Shown: positions 1 through 9,478 of the stretch, in pieces
Position numbering within the stretch: position 1 is the first letter of the stretch
Layout: each line of letters starts with the position of its first letter
Origin: Bacteroidota bacterium
GTDB lineage: Bacteria > Bacteroidota > Bacteroidia > Bacteroidales > CAIXZF01
NCBI GenBank assembly: GCA_026391855.1
Contig: JAPLDE010000065.1
Location: 1-60,543 of the forward strand
Direction: 5' to 3'
DNA: 60,543 nucleotides
Notes under the pieces: generated by a model
Told to the model about the DNA's origin: nothing
The model's input: the letters and a program-made list of their open reading frames with translations, nothing else
Databases searched by the model: none
Made by a program: the position numbers and the translations under genes

Positions 1-558
1 ATCATTGTCCAAACAGATGGGAAACTAGTGGCAGCCGGTACCACTGGGCAGGGAGGTATAGGTAACCGTGATTTTGTTGTGGCCAGATTTTCATCCAACG
101 GAATATTGGATGCCGCATTTGGGAATGCCGGTATGGCAGTCGTGAGTCTTGGATCAGGCCCGGACGAAGCCAATACTTGTGCCGTACAATCGGATGGTAA
201 TTTACTGGCTGCCGGTTTTACACCACAAACCAATAATAATATGGGAGTGATCAGGCTGTTAGGAGAATTTGTGACTACTATTTCTGAGACAGAAATGAAT
301 TCATTTAGCTGCTATCCTAATCCTGTAAGCGATTATTTGTTGAATCTTGAGATACCGTTTTCACAAACAGGTTACTACTGCATCGCGTTATATAATGTAC
401 TTGGAGAACAAATCTGCAATTGGAAAGAAAGTTCTGATACAAAGGATTCTTCTGTAGTTTTACATTTACCCTCTGTTGTACCTGGCCTATATTTTATCAG
501 GATAATGACTGATAAACAGATATATACCAAACAAATTTTAATCCAGGTGTTCGACTAG
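1..558 (+). CDS. Delta-60 repeat protein with T9SS type A sorting domain (5'-truncated by window)
   Basis: The reading frame is open from base 1, so the start lies outside the window; the first ATG at 28 is internal. The visible part has two delta-60-type repeats, recognised by the phrases VQTDGKLVAAG and VQSDGNLLAAGF, each about 50 residues long. These repeats form beta-propeller-like arrays in secreted proteins. The last 80 or so residues form a T9SS type A sorting domain (SCYPNPVSDYLLNLEI at its start, VPGLYFIRI and a basic end), which directs export through the type IX system and attachment to the cell surface or release. Its last 21 bases overlap, tail to tail, the end of the minus-strand fragment at 538-1317. 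The substrate or ligand is unknown. Confidence 0.85.
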   Translation: MIVQTDGKLVAAGTTGQGGIGNRDFVVARFSSNGILDAAFGNAGMAVVSLGSGPDEANTCAVQSDGNLLAAGFTPQTNNNMGVIRLLGEFVTTISETEMNSFSCYPNPVSDYLLNLEIPFSQTGYYCIALYNVLGEQICNWKESSDTKDSSVVLHLPSVVPGLYFIRIMTDKQIYTKQILIQVFD

Positions 559-1317
559 AATCAACTTCAGGTTTTTAACAAGATGTTGATTAGCTGCATT
601 TAACTCCAGAGCAACCGAATAAACCCCCGGCTTAAACCTGGTAAGCGTAACAGGTAGTGAATGAATTCCGGCAGATTGATTGATTTCATTCAGGAGTACC
701 GTCTTCTGTCCCAGGCTATTGTATATTGATATTGAGAGGTGACCGCTTTCCGGCTGGAAATAAGTAAATTCAACCTGATCATTGGCCGGGTTTGGAAAGA
801 CAGTGAAACTCAGCTCACTACCGGTTACTTCCACTTTCGGGATAAGTAGTTGAGCATCAGGAATTACCCTGGCATCGAAATCAGCAAAGGCACTATTATC
901 TTCAATTGAAAAAACAGGAGAAACATTCTTGTTCAACAGCATTTTCAATGTAAACAGAGGTTCATTCTCCGGAATTTCAACCTTATCCAGGCTGTACCAT
1001 GCGATACGTAATTCGTTGTCAATCAGGTTGTAAATAAAGAATGATTGCCTACCTTCCACCAGCTTCGGATTTGGGATGACATCTAAATTGTTTATTTGGA
1101 TGACATCCCGGTTTATCTGCAGCACCAGTGACAAGGCATGGTAGAATCCATCTGCTTTTGCAAAGACAGGCAGGTCGAAAGGCTTGTCAATGCCGGCATA
1201 CACGGTTTGATCAGACATCTCAAGCCTGATGGAAGGCTCTGTCTTCAAACTCGGAATGTGCGAACGGTCGACATCACCGGTACACAATTCCTTGATGTTC
1301 TTTGTTACAACAGACAA
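538..1317 (-). pseudogene. C-terminal fragment of a giant T9SS adhesin paralogue (cohesin-like plus sorting domain)
   Basis: This 259-codon frame has no signal peptide and starts in the middle of a domain family: its beginning (VTKNIKELCTGDVDRSHIP) aligns with residues about 1680-1700 of the intact paralogue B (9523-15315) and with the 2803-3669 segment. It holds only the cohesin-like beta-sandwich (LPVFAKADGFYHALSLVLQ, NELRIAWYSLD) and the T9SS sorting domain (FTVFPNPANDQVEFTYF). The stretch from NSAFADFDARVIP to VEFTYF is identical in amino acids to paralogue A, while both ends diverge. The putative start is TTG. Without an export signal it should not be secreted, so it is most likely a duplication remnant or a silent donor for gene conversion. 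Its stop lies inside the convergent delta-60 gene. Confidence 0.75.
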
Positions 1318-1400
1318 TTAAAACATTTTTCGTGAATTCTTTTTGTAATTCTTCCAGCCCTGAAGGTGATACTTGCCCTTAATTTATTCAAAATATATCG

Positions 1401-1408
1401 TATATTTG
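1401..1408 (+). promoter_or_regulatory. Putative Bacteroidota -7 promoter box for the AAA ATPase
   Basis: TATATTTG matches the Bacteroidota -7 consensus TAnnTTTG exactly and lies 48 bases before the ATG at 1457. No TTTG or TTG box occurs at the usual spacing of about 19-21 bases, so the call rests on the -7 box only. Confidence 0.3.
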
Positions 1409-1456
1409 CCTATCGTTTACTCAGTTTTATGGTTTAACAAGGCTATCGATTATTAA

Positions 1457-2764
1457 ATGGACAGAACAATTCATTCGCAGTTGCTTGCCTGGAAGGACAA
1501 TCCATCAAGGAAAGTGCTGCTTTTACGTGGCGCCCGTCAGGTTGGCAAAACATGGTCAGTTCGTAACCTTGCGAATGAATTTTCCTATTACCTTGAAGTT
1601 AACTTTGAGACAGACCGGGCCATTCATCAATTTTTTACCGGCGACCTGGACCCGGCCAGGATCATGGGTCGTCTTTCTGCTTATTATGACATTCCGATAA
1701 AGACAGGAGAGACCCTGCTTTTTTTTGATGAAATTCAGGCTTGTGAGCCTGCATTATCCTCCCTTCGTTTTTTCCAGGAGAAACAACCCGGTTTACATGT
1801 TATTGCTGCCGGGTCCCTGTTGGATTTTGCCATAAATAACCTTCCTTCCTTTGGAATAGGGCGCATCGAGCATTTGTTTATGTATCCGCTTTCATTTCAG
1901 GAATTTCTTATTGCAAAAGGTAAGAGAAATCTTTTGCCATTGATTGAACAGGGTGGACCAACAGCACCAGTTGACCGGGTTTTTCATGATTTGTTGATTG
2001 ATATTCTGAAAGAATTTCTTTTTGTTGGTGGTATGCCGGAAGTAGTCAGGTTATACACCGAAACTGGTGACTTAAGGGCTGCTCAGCGAATGTTGGATCA
2101 ATACCTTACAAGCTTGTTGGATGATTTTAACAAATACAGGAAAAGGTACCCGGTTACCCGGTTACGGGAAATTTTTGACGCTGTTGTTCATCAGTCAGGA
2201 AATAGATTCAAACTTGCCCAGGCATCGAAAGTTGCCAATTATTATCAGATAAGAGATGCCCTTGACTTACTTGAAATGGCTGGTTTAATATACCGGGTTT
2301 ATCATACATCCGCCGGAGGTTTACCTATCGGGTCCCAGGCAGATCACTCAAAATTTAAAATCCTGATGTTTGATCATGGTTTATTTCAGCGCATCCTTGG
2401 GCTAAACCTTTCAGAACACCTGCTGGCCAGGGATTTCTCTGTTATAAACAAAGGGAATATCGCAGAGCAGTATGCAGGAACAGAAATAATAAAGTATTCC
2501 TCCAATATTTCAAAACCCAGGTTATTTTACTGGCAAAGAGAAAAACCTGGAAGTCATGCAGAAATCGATTATGTTATTCAACAGGAAGGATGCATCCTTC
2601 CTGTTGAAGTAAAATCAGGGACATCCGGGAAAATGCAGAGTCTCCATGTTTTTCTAAATGAAAAGAAACCACCCAGGGGGATACGGTGTTCCCTGGAAAA
2701 CTTTGGTCGATACAGTAATATTGACGTTTATCCGTTGTATGCTCTAAGCAACATCTGCCGTTAG
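1457..2764 (+). CDS. AAA+ ATPase with DUF4143 C-terminal domain
   Basis: The 435-residue protein has a Walker A motif at residues 25-32 (GARQVGKT), Walker B at about 87-92 (LLFFDEIQ) and an AAGSLLDFA sensor-like motif. A winged-helix-like DUF4143 part follows (KLAQASKVANYYQIRDALDLLEMAGLI). The C-terminus has a PD-(D/E)xK-type signature: D371 in AEIDYVI and E384-V-K386 in PVEVKSG. The family is common in Bacteroidota and archaea, often in many copies per genome, and its cellular role is poorly known. The gene is the only long plus-strand gene between the two minus-strand adhesin C-termini and converges with paralogue A with a 38-base gap. A 32-bp perfect palindrome lies inside the nuclease-like part. 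Family assignment is secure; nuclease activity is not shown. Confidence 0.9.
   Translation: MDRTIHSQLLAWKDNPSRKVLLLRGARQVGKTWSVRNLANEFSYYLEVNFETDRAIHQFFTGDLDPARIMGRLSAYYDIPIKTGETLLFFDEIQACEPALSSLRFFQEKQPGLHVIAAGSLLDFAINNLPSFGIGRIEHLFMYPLSFQEFLIAKGKRNLLPLIEQGGPTAPVDRVFHDLLIDILKEFLFVGGMPEVVRLYTETGDLRAAQRMLDQYLTSLLDDFNKYRKRYPVTRLREIFDAVVHQSGNRFKLAQASKVANYYQIRDALDLLEMAGLIYRVYHTSAGGLPIGSQADHSKFKILMFDHGLFQRILGLNLSEHLLARDFSVINKGNIAEQYAGTEIIKYSSNISKPRLFYWQREKPGSHAEIDYVIQQEGCILPVEVKSGTSGKMQSLHVFLNEKKPPRGIRCSLENFGRYSNIDVYPLYALSNICR
2577..2608. repeat. 32-bp perfect palindrome inside the DUF4143 ATPase gene
   Basis: The half-site ttcaacaggaaggatg is followed immediately by its exact reverse complement with no spacer. 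The palindrome codes for residues 374-384, directly before and including the Glu of the ExK motif. It could form a cruciform or an RNA hairpin. Confidence 0.95.
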
Positions 2765-2802
2765 TTTCGAACTCCTGTCAGGATTTCACTAAGAGATTGC
2801 TT

Positions 2803-3669
2803 TTATTCGGTTTTTCCGGAAACTACAATCTTTAACGTTTTCACAACACACTGATTACCAGCCAGTATCTCCAACACGACCGAATAAACCCCCGGCATAA
2901 ACCTGGTAAGCGTAACAGGTAGTGAATGAATGCCGGCAGATTGATTGATTTCATTCAGGAGTATTGTCTTCTGTCCCAGGCTATTGTATATTGATAATGA
3001 GAGGTGACCGCTTTCCGGCAGGAAATAAGTAAACTCAACCTGATCATTGGCCGGGTTTGGAAAGACCGTAAAACTCAGCTCACTACCGGTTACTTCCACT
3101 TTCGGAATAAGCAATTGAGCATCAGGAATTACCCTGGCATCGAAATCAGCAAATGCACTATTATCTCCAATTGAAAAAACAGGAGCAGCAGCGTTGTTCA
3201 TCTGCATTTTCAATGTGAAAAGAGGCTCATTCTCCGGAATTTCAACCTGATCGAGGTTGTACCAGGCAATCCGCAATTCATTGTCAATCAGGTTGTAAAG
3301 AAAGTAAGAATGGATGCCATCAACCAACTTCGGATTTGGGATGATATCTAAATTCTGTAATTGGATGACGTCCCGGTTGATTTGCAAGACCAGTGACAAG
3401 GCATGGTATGATCTATCGACTTTTGCGAAGACAGGTAGTTCGAAAGGCTTGTCATTGCCGGCGAAGATGGTTTGATCAGAGGTCTCAAGCCTGATGGACG
3501 GCTCCGTTTTCATTCCCGGGATATGGGAACGGTCGAGATCACCGGTACACAGGGCCTTGATATTTTTGGTCACATCCATGGTGGGCAACACCGCGATATT
3601 GCCATCCTCAAACACCCAATCCCCGGCCGGGAAAGAACTGAAGAGATGAAAATGAGGTTGTCCCGACAA
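2803..3669 (-). CDS. Adhesin paralogue A, frameshifted 3' part: cohesin-like domain plus T9SS sorting domain
   Basis: This frame continues paralogue A (3608-9457) after a frameshift near 3640. From SSFPAGDWVFEDGN onward it aligns co-linearly with residues about 1656-1930 of paralogue B. It encodes the end of the dockerin region, a DxD-type segment (CTGDLDRSHIP), a cohesin-like beta-sandwich (FELPVFAKVDRSYHALSLVLQ) and a T9SS type A sorting domain (FTVFPNPANDQVEFTYF). The apparent TTG start and first 10 or so residues are an artefact of the overlap, and the fragment has no signal peptide. If the shift is real, paralogue A lacks its sorting signal and would stay in the periplasm or be degraded; if it is an assembly error, both parts form one protein of about 2,200 residues. 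Confidence 0.8.
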   Translation of the reverse strand: MSGQPHFHLFSSFPAGDWVFEDGNIAVLPTMDVTKNIKALCTGDLDRSHIPGMKTEPSIRLETSDQTIFAGNDKPFELPVFAKVDRSYHALSLVLQINRDVIQLQNLDIIPNPKLVDGIHSYFLYNLIDNELRIAWYNLDQVEIPENEPLFTLKMQMNNAAAPVFSIGDNSAFADFDARVIPDAQLLIPKVEVTGSELSFTVFPNPANDQVEFTYFLPESGHLSLSIYNSLGQKTILLNEINQSAGIHSLPVTLTRFMPGVYSVVLEILAGNQCVVKTLKIVVSGKTE

Positions 3670-6600
3670 AATATTTCATGGCCAGCAATGCATCGGAAGC
3701 ATTGATACCCCCATTAGGCTTGTTGCAAAATGGTATTAATTCATAACTACCAGGCTGACAGATGTTTAAAAATTGATAATACCCGTCCAGGCTGGTGGTG
3801 TCGGTCCCAACCAAAGCATTGTTTAGTCTCAGTTCAACCAGCGTGTTGGTCATGGGTGTCGACAGGTTATTGTTATATTGGATCTCACCTTGTACAAAGG
3901 GACAATTACCAATTTCTACTGTAACAGAGCCCATACCTGTGCAACCATGCGCATCGGTAACAGTAAGGTAATAAGTAGTTGTATTATAGGTGTTTACATT
4001 GATAGTTGATGTAGCGTCCCCGGTACTCCAGATAAAAGTCAGGGGAGGCAGGGCTCCGCTAACGACAGCCGAGAGAACGGTGGAGGCCGGTTGAGGGTAA
4101 GAAAGATCAGGACCGCAATCAACGGTCATCGACATACTGATCTGGAGGAGAAAGGTAGTATCATAACTACAGCCGAAAGCATCAATGGCGGTTACCTGGT
4201 AAGTAAAATTACCACTACCGGCAGGTTGTATAATAATATGATTTTCAGAGGCTTGAATAATATTTGGCCCGCTCCAGATAATCGTGTCCAGGGGCAGGGA
4301 TGATGCTGTGGATACAGGGACCAGGGTTGAATCCAGTTTCAGATCCCACCAGAATACCCAGCCATTGTCAATCGCCCAGTAATCACACACCTGAACTCGC
4401 CATTCCCCATTGAGGGGACATCCTATCAGGTTTGAAAAAGATTGATTGGGCATGTAGCTGCTGCTGTCAAGCTGGGCTGCCGACTGTCCCGGTGGTGGCG
4501 TACAGTTCCCTGTACCGGCATAAGCCTGTAGTTCATTGAAAACCGGGTTGTTCATGGTCCAGGTATACGTCCATCCTGTACCGGGAGGATTCTGGAGCGG
4601 ATCAGAGAGACAATTGGAATTTGAACAATCGAAAGCATTATGGTTATCACCTCCCAGGGGCTGACCTAAAAAGGCCCCCCCCTGCTGGATATATTCCTTT
4701 AAAACTGTCGTTTGCCCGTTGGGACATATGAGTTTGATGGCCAGATCTCCGACATAACTGTGTTCCATATTTATCCGTACCGACTCAATATCACTGGCTT
4801 GGGTAATATGGGCCGAACTATCGAAACGGGTGACCAGGATGGGCATATCATAGCAGTTACCTCCTATTGCCCCTCCGTCGGGGATGAATTTTGCCGTATC
4901 GTATTTCAGGTCAATTTTATCAAAGACATAATTGGGCTGAGGATTCAGCTTAATGGTATTCGTATCGGAATATCCCAGCGTAATCTCGATTGTATTTCCC
5001 TGGCAATAAACGGGAATAGGCTGAATGGAAGCAAACGGATTGGAGGATATCCTGACCCGGGTCCTGGGAGTCGGTAAACTTTGGCAGGCATTGCTATCCT
5101 CTATCCAAAGAATGACCTTATATCCTGAGGCCTCTGTATAATGATGATATACAGTTTTACCCGTGGCCGTTGTGCCGTCACCGAAATTCCAATGAAAAAC
5201 AGATGTTTGATCTGACTGGTGATAGTTAATATCATTTTCCGGATAGATCCCTTTACCAACAAGTTTCAGGGTGTCTCCGTAACAAACGTCTAGATAACTG
5301 CTGTCGTTCAGCAGGGGGTGCAACTGCAGGGTGTCGAGGGAAGCAACGATCTGCTGGCAGGGAAAAAAACCTGTAAATGTCTTGATGATCGTATCATTCA
5401 GATGATCTTCATCATTGGGAAGCTGGGTATAGATCTTTAGTGTATAATTTCCGGCAGGGACAATAAATGGAGTGGAAAATATAAAAGGAACAGTCCCTTC
5501 ATAGGCCAGCGGGTACAAGGTGCTATTTACCCAGGTTTCGGAAACCGGCGCATTATTATCGATCTGATAGGCAATGTTAACCAGTTGAATTGTGTCGGTA
5601 CCGAAGTTTTTCAGGATACAGGACGGGTAATCCTGCAGACCTGCCTGTAATGATCCCGTGGGTTGTGTGATGGAATCAATTCCGGCATCCGTTTCATTGG
5701 GAAAAGTCAGACTAAAATCATCGATGGCCATACCACCATAATTCATGCTGCCATCAGAGGTAAATATAAACCTGAACTGCATTGAACTGATGTTGTTGAA
5801 AATGTTAAGTTTATAAGTTGCCTTAATCCAGGAAGGAAAGCTTCCCGACCAGGCCGGAAGTGAATTTGTATAAGTGGATGTATTGTACCAGTTGGTGCTT
5901 AGGGAATCCCCTATACTTCCCAGCACCTGCCAGGTTGATCCGAAATCGGAACTGTATTCCAGCCTTGTCCCATCCTGGCCATTTTCAGAAATGCTTGTGT
6001 ACCAGAAAGAAAGAATGGCGTTGTTTACACCGGTCCATTCAAAAACAGGTGAAGTCAGCAGGCAGTTGGCATGTGCAGCATATTGTCCGGGAAACAAGTT
6101 CGTTGACCATACGTTTGGTTGACTATAAGCTCCCTGTGTCGGGAAAAGTCCGGGGATGGGTGAGCCATGCATCCAATTGGTATTCACCTCGAAAGTAGTT
6201 GCGGTGAACGCCTGAATTGAATCGTCAAAATGATCTGTCCAGGGCAAAGTAGCAAATTCTAAACCCGTAATCTGATGACAGAGAGTGTCATTCAGGGGAT
6301 TGACATCACCCGGCAGCGATGTAAAGACACATAAATTATGCAGACCTGAAGGGAAAAGAACCGATGGAAAAACAATAGTGTCTGTGTCGAAAAAGGACAG
6401 GTTTCCGCTCCATGCCATGGTTACCGGGGTCCCGCCATCCAGGGTATAGCCAAGGGTCATATTGTTGATAGGATTTGTCCCATCATTCCTGATGACCGCT
6501 TTCACTGCTACAGATGATGACTGGTTGTAAATAGTCGCCGGACTGAGGATAGCGATACAGGAAGCATCAACCTGGGGATTATCTGCGATCTGGGCCGTGT

Positions 6601-9457
6601 AATCTTCTGTTTCACCCCAGGTATAGTAACCACATGGGAGAATAGAAGACAGTGTGGTGACCTCTTCCAGGACCACCCTGAACCTGGTTAACCCGCTTAC
6701 AGCATTGATGGGGACAGTAATCGATCCGGTAAAAGGCAATCCGTTTTTAGGACCGCCTCCCCAGGCCGTTTCAGTAGTAGGTTCAAAGGTTCCGTTATGG
6801 TTCCAGTCGACGAAAATCTTGACACAGCAATTGTATGAACCGGCACTGTAAATCGAACTGACGGAAAACGGGTAGGTCTGTCCCTTTGCCAGGTAAATGG
6901 GTGCAACGGTCTGTGTAAAGTTGGTATAAATATGGGTAGCTGTTGAATTATTAGTGGTTGGAAGAGGATTACCATTCGAGATATTACTGATGGTTACATT
7001 GCCTATATCGTCATCTGATGGATAGGTTGCAGCCGAGGTACAATATACAAAGTCCTGATTGACAACAGTTTTGGAAACGGTATCATCCTGGTGGACCAGG
7101 TCACCGGGAACGGTGATCCATGCCTTAAACTCATAGGTGGCAAAGGCCGAAAGATCGGCAGTCTGCGTAAAGGATACGGTGAGGGTGTCACCGGATGAAA
7201 GGGTTTGGGCAATGGGCTGGTTTACAGCTGTTCCTCCATTAATGGAATAGGAAACCTGGAAGTTACTGAAAGCTTGTAAGCCGTTATTTTTTATCCTGAT
7301 CTTAACGGTTTCGGCGGCAGTGAGGATATAACCGGTATTGGGTGAAAGCATTGACTGTACACCTCCATCGATTTGCTGCATACCTGTAACACACACACTG
7401 TCAGGCACTCTTGAACTTAAACAGCCATTCGTTCCTTCACTTTCTACATAAAAAACCTCACATGAGTAAAGGATGTATGTCACATACACAGGACCTGTTG
7501 CCAGAAGATATCCCCCCACAGGGGCTGAATACCATTTGACGGTATCAGAAGAAATGGCTGTAAGCGTGCCGAATGTTCCATAAGGTATGTAGGTCATATT
7601 TGCTACCAGTGGAATATCGGGAAGGTGTTTGGACAGGATGGTCTTTGAAAGGGTGTCATCCAGATGATTGGGATCCCCTGTCAATGTGATCCAGGCTTTA
7701 ATCGTAAAGGTGGAATCTGCCTGATTGGCTGAGAGGTTGACAGGTGTGGTGAAGGAATAAACCAGTGAATCTGCAGGGGCAATAGTGCTGGGAACAGGTT
7801 CAGTAACAACGGCGCCATTCCCTTTTCTGTAGCTGGCCGTAAGCCCGCCATTGATAGCCTGTAGCCCGGTGTTTTTAATTTTAATGGTAACATTTTCATT
7901 TTGAAGACCGCAACCGGAAACAGGACTGACCATACTAGCCAGGGATGCTGATTGGGGAGCAGGAAGGATAATGGAGAAATCATCCATTGATACCCCATCA
8001 AAAAACTGGGAACCATCGGAGGTGAATACAAACCTGAACCGCACCTGGGGTTGGTTATTCAGCACTGACAAGTAATAAGTTGAGTTTTCCCATCCACCGG
8101 AGTTCCCTCCCCAGCCCGGAAGGTTTGTTGAAATCAGGCTGTGATTGTACCAGTTCGTTCCCTGTGGGTCATTAAGTGTTCCAAGGAGAACCCAGGTTAT
8201 ATCGTCGAAACTGTAATCGACACGGGTTCCGTCATACGTTGTTTCAGTATTATAATTAAGCCAGAAAGACAGGGTAGCATTGGTGATGTTGGTAAAATCG
8301 AAGACAGGGCTCAGCAGCATGCAGTTTGCATTATTTGCGTAAGCATTGATTAGATTCACATCCCAGGCCCAGAGACCTGAATGTGTGGTGTTTGTGCTGC
8401 CGTAGGCGGGCACTCCAAGCTGCCATAGGCTGGTGGTCCCGGTTTGGGAGGTGGTCCAGCCGGGTGAACCGTTATCAAAATTGTTGAAATATGGCAAAGT
8501 AGCCGGAGCCAGGGCTGTGAATGAATTGCACGAGCTTACGGGATTCCTTGCCAGGTTTTGTCCCGGGGTATTATCGGTAGCCACAACATACCAGCAAACC
8601 ACATCCTGATCCTGGGTAGCAGGAAGATAACCAACCATAGTATCTCCGCCCAGATGTGTCATCCCTACAGTGTCATTGACACCTCCATTAATGGTATATA
8701 CAAGATAAGCCGTATCGATGCCGCTGAAATCGGTAATTTTTGCTTTGATGGTGAAGGGTCCAAGTCCGTAGTAATTACCGGTTAAAACAGGATTCAGAAG
8801 GGTGATGACCGGAGGAATGATTTCATAGGGGGCCATTATCACCATAATATCATCCAGACACCAGCCGTAATTATTGTTGGACCCGGCAGTGCCGGCATCT
8901 GCTAACTTAAACCTGATTTTTGCATTGGGTCGTGCCTGTATCAGTCCGGAAACATCAAATTGTTCCACTTTCCACCAGGTATTATCAGGTATTGTTGTTG
9001 AACTGGAGGGTGCCCACAGGGCTCCATAGGAATTGGAAGCAAACCGGTTGCCATTGGAAGCAAACTGTCCGAGACCCAGGTATTGGGCGCCTGTCAGTTG
9101 TGTCCAGGTTAATCCCCCGTCTCCGGATACTTCAATGGTGGCCAGATCAAGAAAGTCAACTTTGCATATCTGGGCAAATTCAAGGATCACATAGAAATTC
9201 CCGATCGTACTGAATTCCTGGGAAGTAAGATAGGTTGTAGCAGCAGTCTTCACCCGGCAGGTATCTGAGTAAAGACCCTGGTGATGAAGGGTAGAACTCA
9301 GGTTCCAGTCTTTTACACCCACCGTAGTTTGGGTAGTTGTCACGCTGTCATCCTGGCCGGGGAGTTCAAAATCCTCATGAAAAGCAAGGGTAGTTTGGGC
9401 TGTCAACCCGGTAGTGATCATCAACAATGTAATGAAAAGCAATTGTAATTTTCTCAT
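3608..9457 (-). CDS. Giant modular T9SS adhesin, paralogue A (5' part, frameshifted in the dockerin)
   Basis: The 1,949-residue product begins with a signal peptide (residues 1-20, ending GLTA before QTT). Visible modules in order: MAM/jelly-roll-like 25-210; Ig-like 215-315; MAM-like 320-500; CARDB-like 505-610 and 700-800; GEVED domain 805-957 (KIFVDWNHNGTFEP, GETEDYTAQI); CARDB-like 960-1066; a third MAM-like 1069-1255; a fourth CARDB-like 1256-1364; PKD 1390-1472 (WNFGDGTTATGK); a proprotein convertase P-domain-like unit 1510-1710 (HSYVGDLAIKLICPNG, LNGEWRVQVCD); SprB-like 1775-1850; a Cna-B-like unit about 1855-1910; then a single dockerin half (INASDALLAMKYFVG). It then shifts frame and ends in 9 unrelated residues. 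Modules 1069-1364 are absent from paralogue B. It is a secreted adhesin or scaffold by domain content; the ligand is unknown. Confidence 0.85.
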   Translation of the reverse strand: MRKLQLLFITLLMITTGLTAQTTLAFHEDFELPGQDDSVTTTQTTVGVKDWNLSSTLHHQGLYSDTCRVKTAATTYLTSQEFSTIGNFYVILEFAQICKVDFLDLATIEVSGDGGLTWTQLTGAQYLGLGQFASNGNRFASNSYGALWAPSSSTTIPDNTWWKVEQFDVSGLIQARPNAKIRFKLADAGTAGSNNNYGWCLDDIMVIMAPYEIIPPVITLLNPVLTGNYYGLGPFTIKAKITDFSGIDTAYLVYTINGGVNDTVGMTHLGGDTMVGYLPATQDQDVVCWYVVATDNTPGQNLARNPVSSCNSFTALAPATLPYFNNFDNGSPGWTTSQTGTTSLWQLGVPAYGSTNTTHSGLWAWDVNLINAYANNANCMLLSPVFDFTNITNATLSFWLNYNTETTYDGTRVDYSFDDITWVLLGTLNDPQGTNWYNHSLISTNLPGWGGNSGGWENSTYYLSVLNNQPQVRFRFVFTSDGSQFFDGVSMDDFSIILPAPQSASLASMVSPVSGCGLQNENVTIKIKNTGLQAINGGLTASYRKGNGAVVTEPVPSTIAPADSLVYSFTTPVNLSANQADSTFTIKAWITLTGDPNHLDDTLSKTILSKHLPDIPLVANMTYIPYGTFGTLTAISSDTVKWYSAPVGGYLLATGPVYVTYILYSCEVFYVESEGTNGCLSSRVPDSVCVTGMQQIDGGVQSMLSPNTGYILTAAETVKIRIKNNGLQAFSNFQVSYSINGGTAVNQPIAQTLSSGDTLTVSFTQTADLSAFATYEFKAWITVPGDLVHQDDTVSKTVVNQDFVYCTSAATYPSDDDIGNVTISNISNGNPLPTTNNSTATHIYTNFTQTVAPIYLAKGQTYPFSVSSIYSAGSYNCCVKIFVDWNHNGTFEPTTETAWGGGPKNGLPFTGSITVPINAVSGLTRFRVVLEEVTTLSSILPCGYYTWGETEDYTAQIADNPQVDASCIAILSPATIYNQSSSVAVKAVIRNDGTNPINNMTLGYTLDGGTPVTMAWSGNLSFFDTDTIVFPSVLFPSGLHNLCVFTSLPGDVNPLNDTLCHQITGLEFATLPWTDHFDDSIQAFTATTFEVNTNWMHGSPIPGLFPTQGAYSQPNVWSTNLFPGQYAAHANCLLTSPVFEWTGVNNAILSFWYTSISENGQDGTRLEYSSDFGSTWQVLGSIGDSLSTNWYNTSTYTNSLPAWSGSFPSWIKATYKLNIFNNISSMQFRFIFTSDGSMNYGGMAIDDFSLTFPNETDAGIDSITQPTGSLQAGLQDYPSCILKNFGTDTIQLVNIAYQIDNNAPVSETWVNSTLYPLAYEGTVPFIFSTPFIVPAGNYTLKIYTQLPNDEDHLNDTIIKTFTGFFPCQQIVASLDTLQLHPLLNDSSYLDVCYGDTLKLVGKGIYPENDINYHQSDQTSVFHWNFGDGTTATGKTVYHHYTEASGYKVILWIEDSNACQSLPTPRTRVRISSNPFASIQPIPVYCQGNTIEITLGYSDTNTIKLNPQPNYVFDKIDLKYDTAKFIPDGGAIGGNCYDMPILVTRFDSSAHITQASDIESVRINMEHSYVGDLAIKLICPNGQTTVLKEYIQQGGAFLGQPLGGDNHNAFDCSNSNCLSDPLQNPPGTGWTYTWTMNNPVFNELQAYAGTGNCTPPPGQSAAQLDSSSYMPNQSFSNLIGCPLNGEWRVQVCDYWAIDNGWVFWWDLKLDSTLVPVSTASSLPLDTIIWSGPNIIQASENHIIIQPAGSGNFTYQVTAIDAFGCSYDTTFLLQISMSMTVDCGPDLSYPQPASTVLSAVVSGALPPLTFIWSTGDATSTINVNTYNTTTYYLTVTDAHGCTGMGSVTVEIGNCPFVQGEIQYNNNLSTPMTNTLVELRLNNALVGTDTTSLDGYYQFLNICQPGSYELIPFCNKPNGGINASDALLAMKYFVGTTSFSSLQFFPGRGLGV

Positions 9458-9478
9458 AATTAATGGGTTAAGAATTTT

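Noticed and set aside
1138..1335. 65-codon plus-strand frame near the fragment's start
   Set aside because: Shadow of the cohesin-like coding sequence, with no domain.
2803..9457. Treating paralogue A as programmed frameshifting
   Set aside because: No slippery heptamer or downstream pseudoknot is evident at the junction and about 86 bp are missing relative to B, so deletion or assembly error explains it better.
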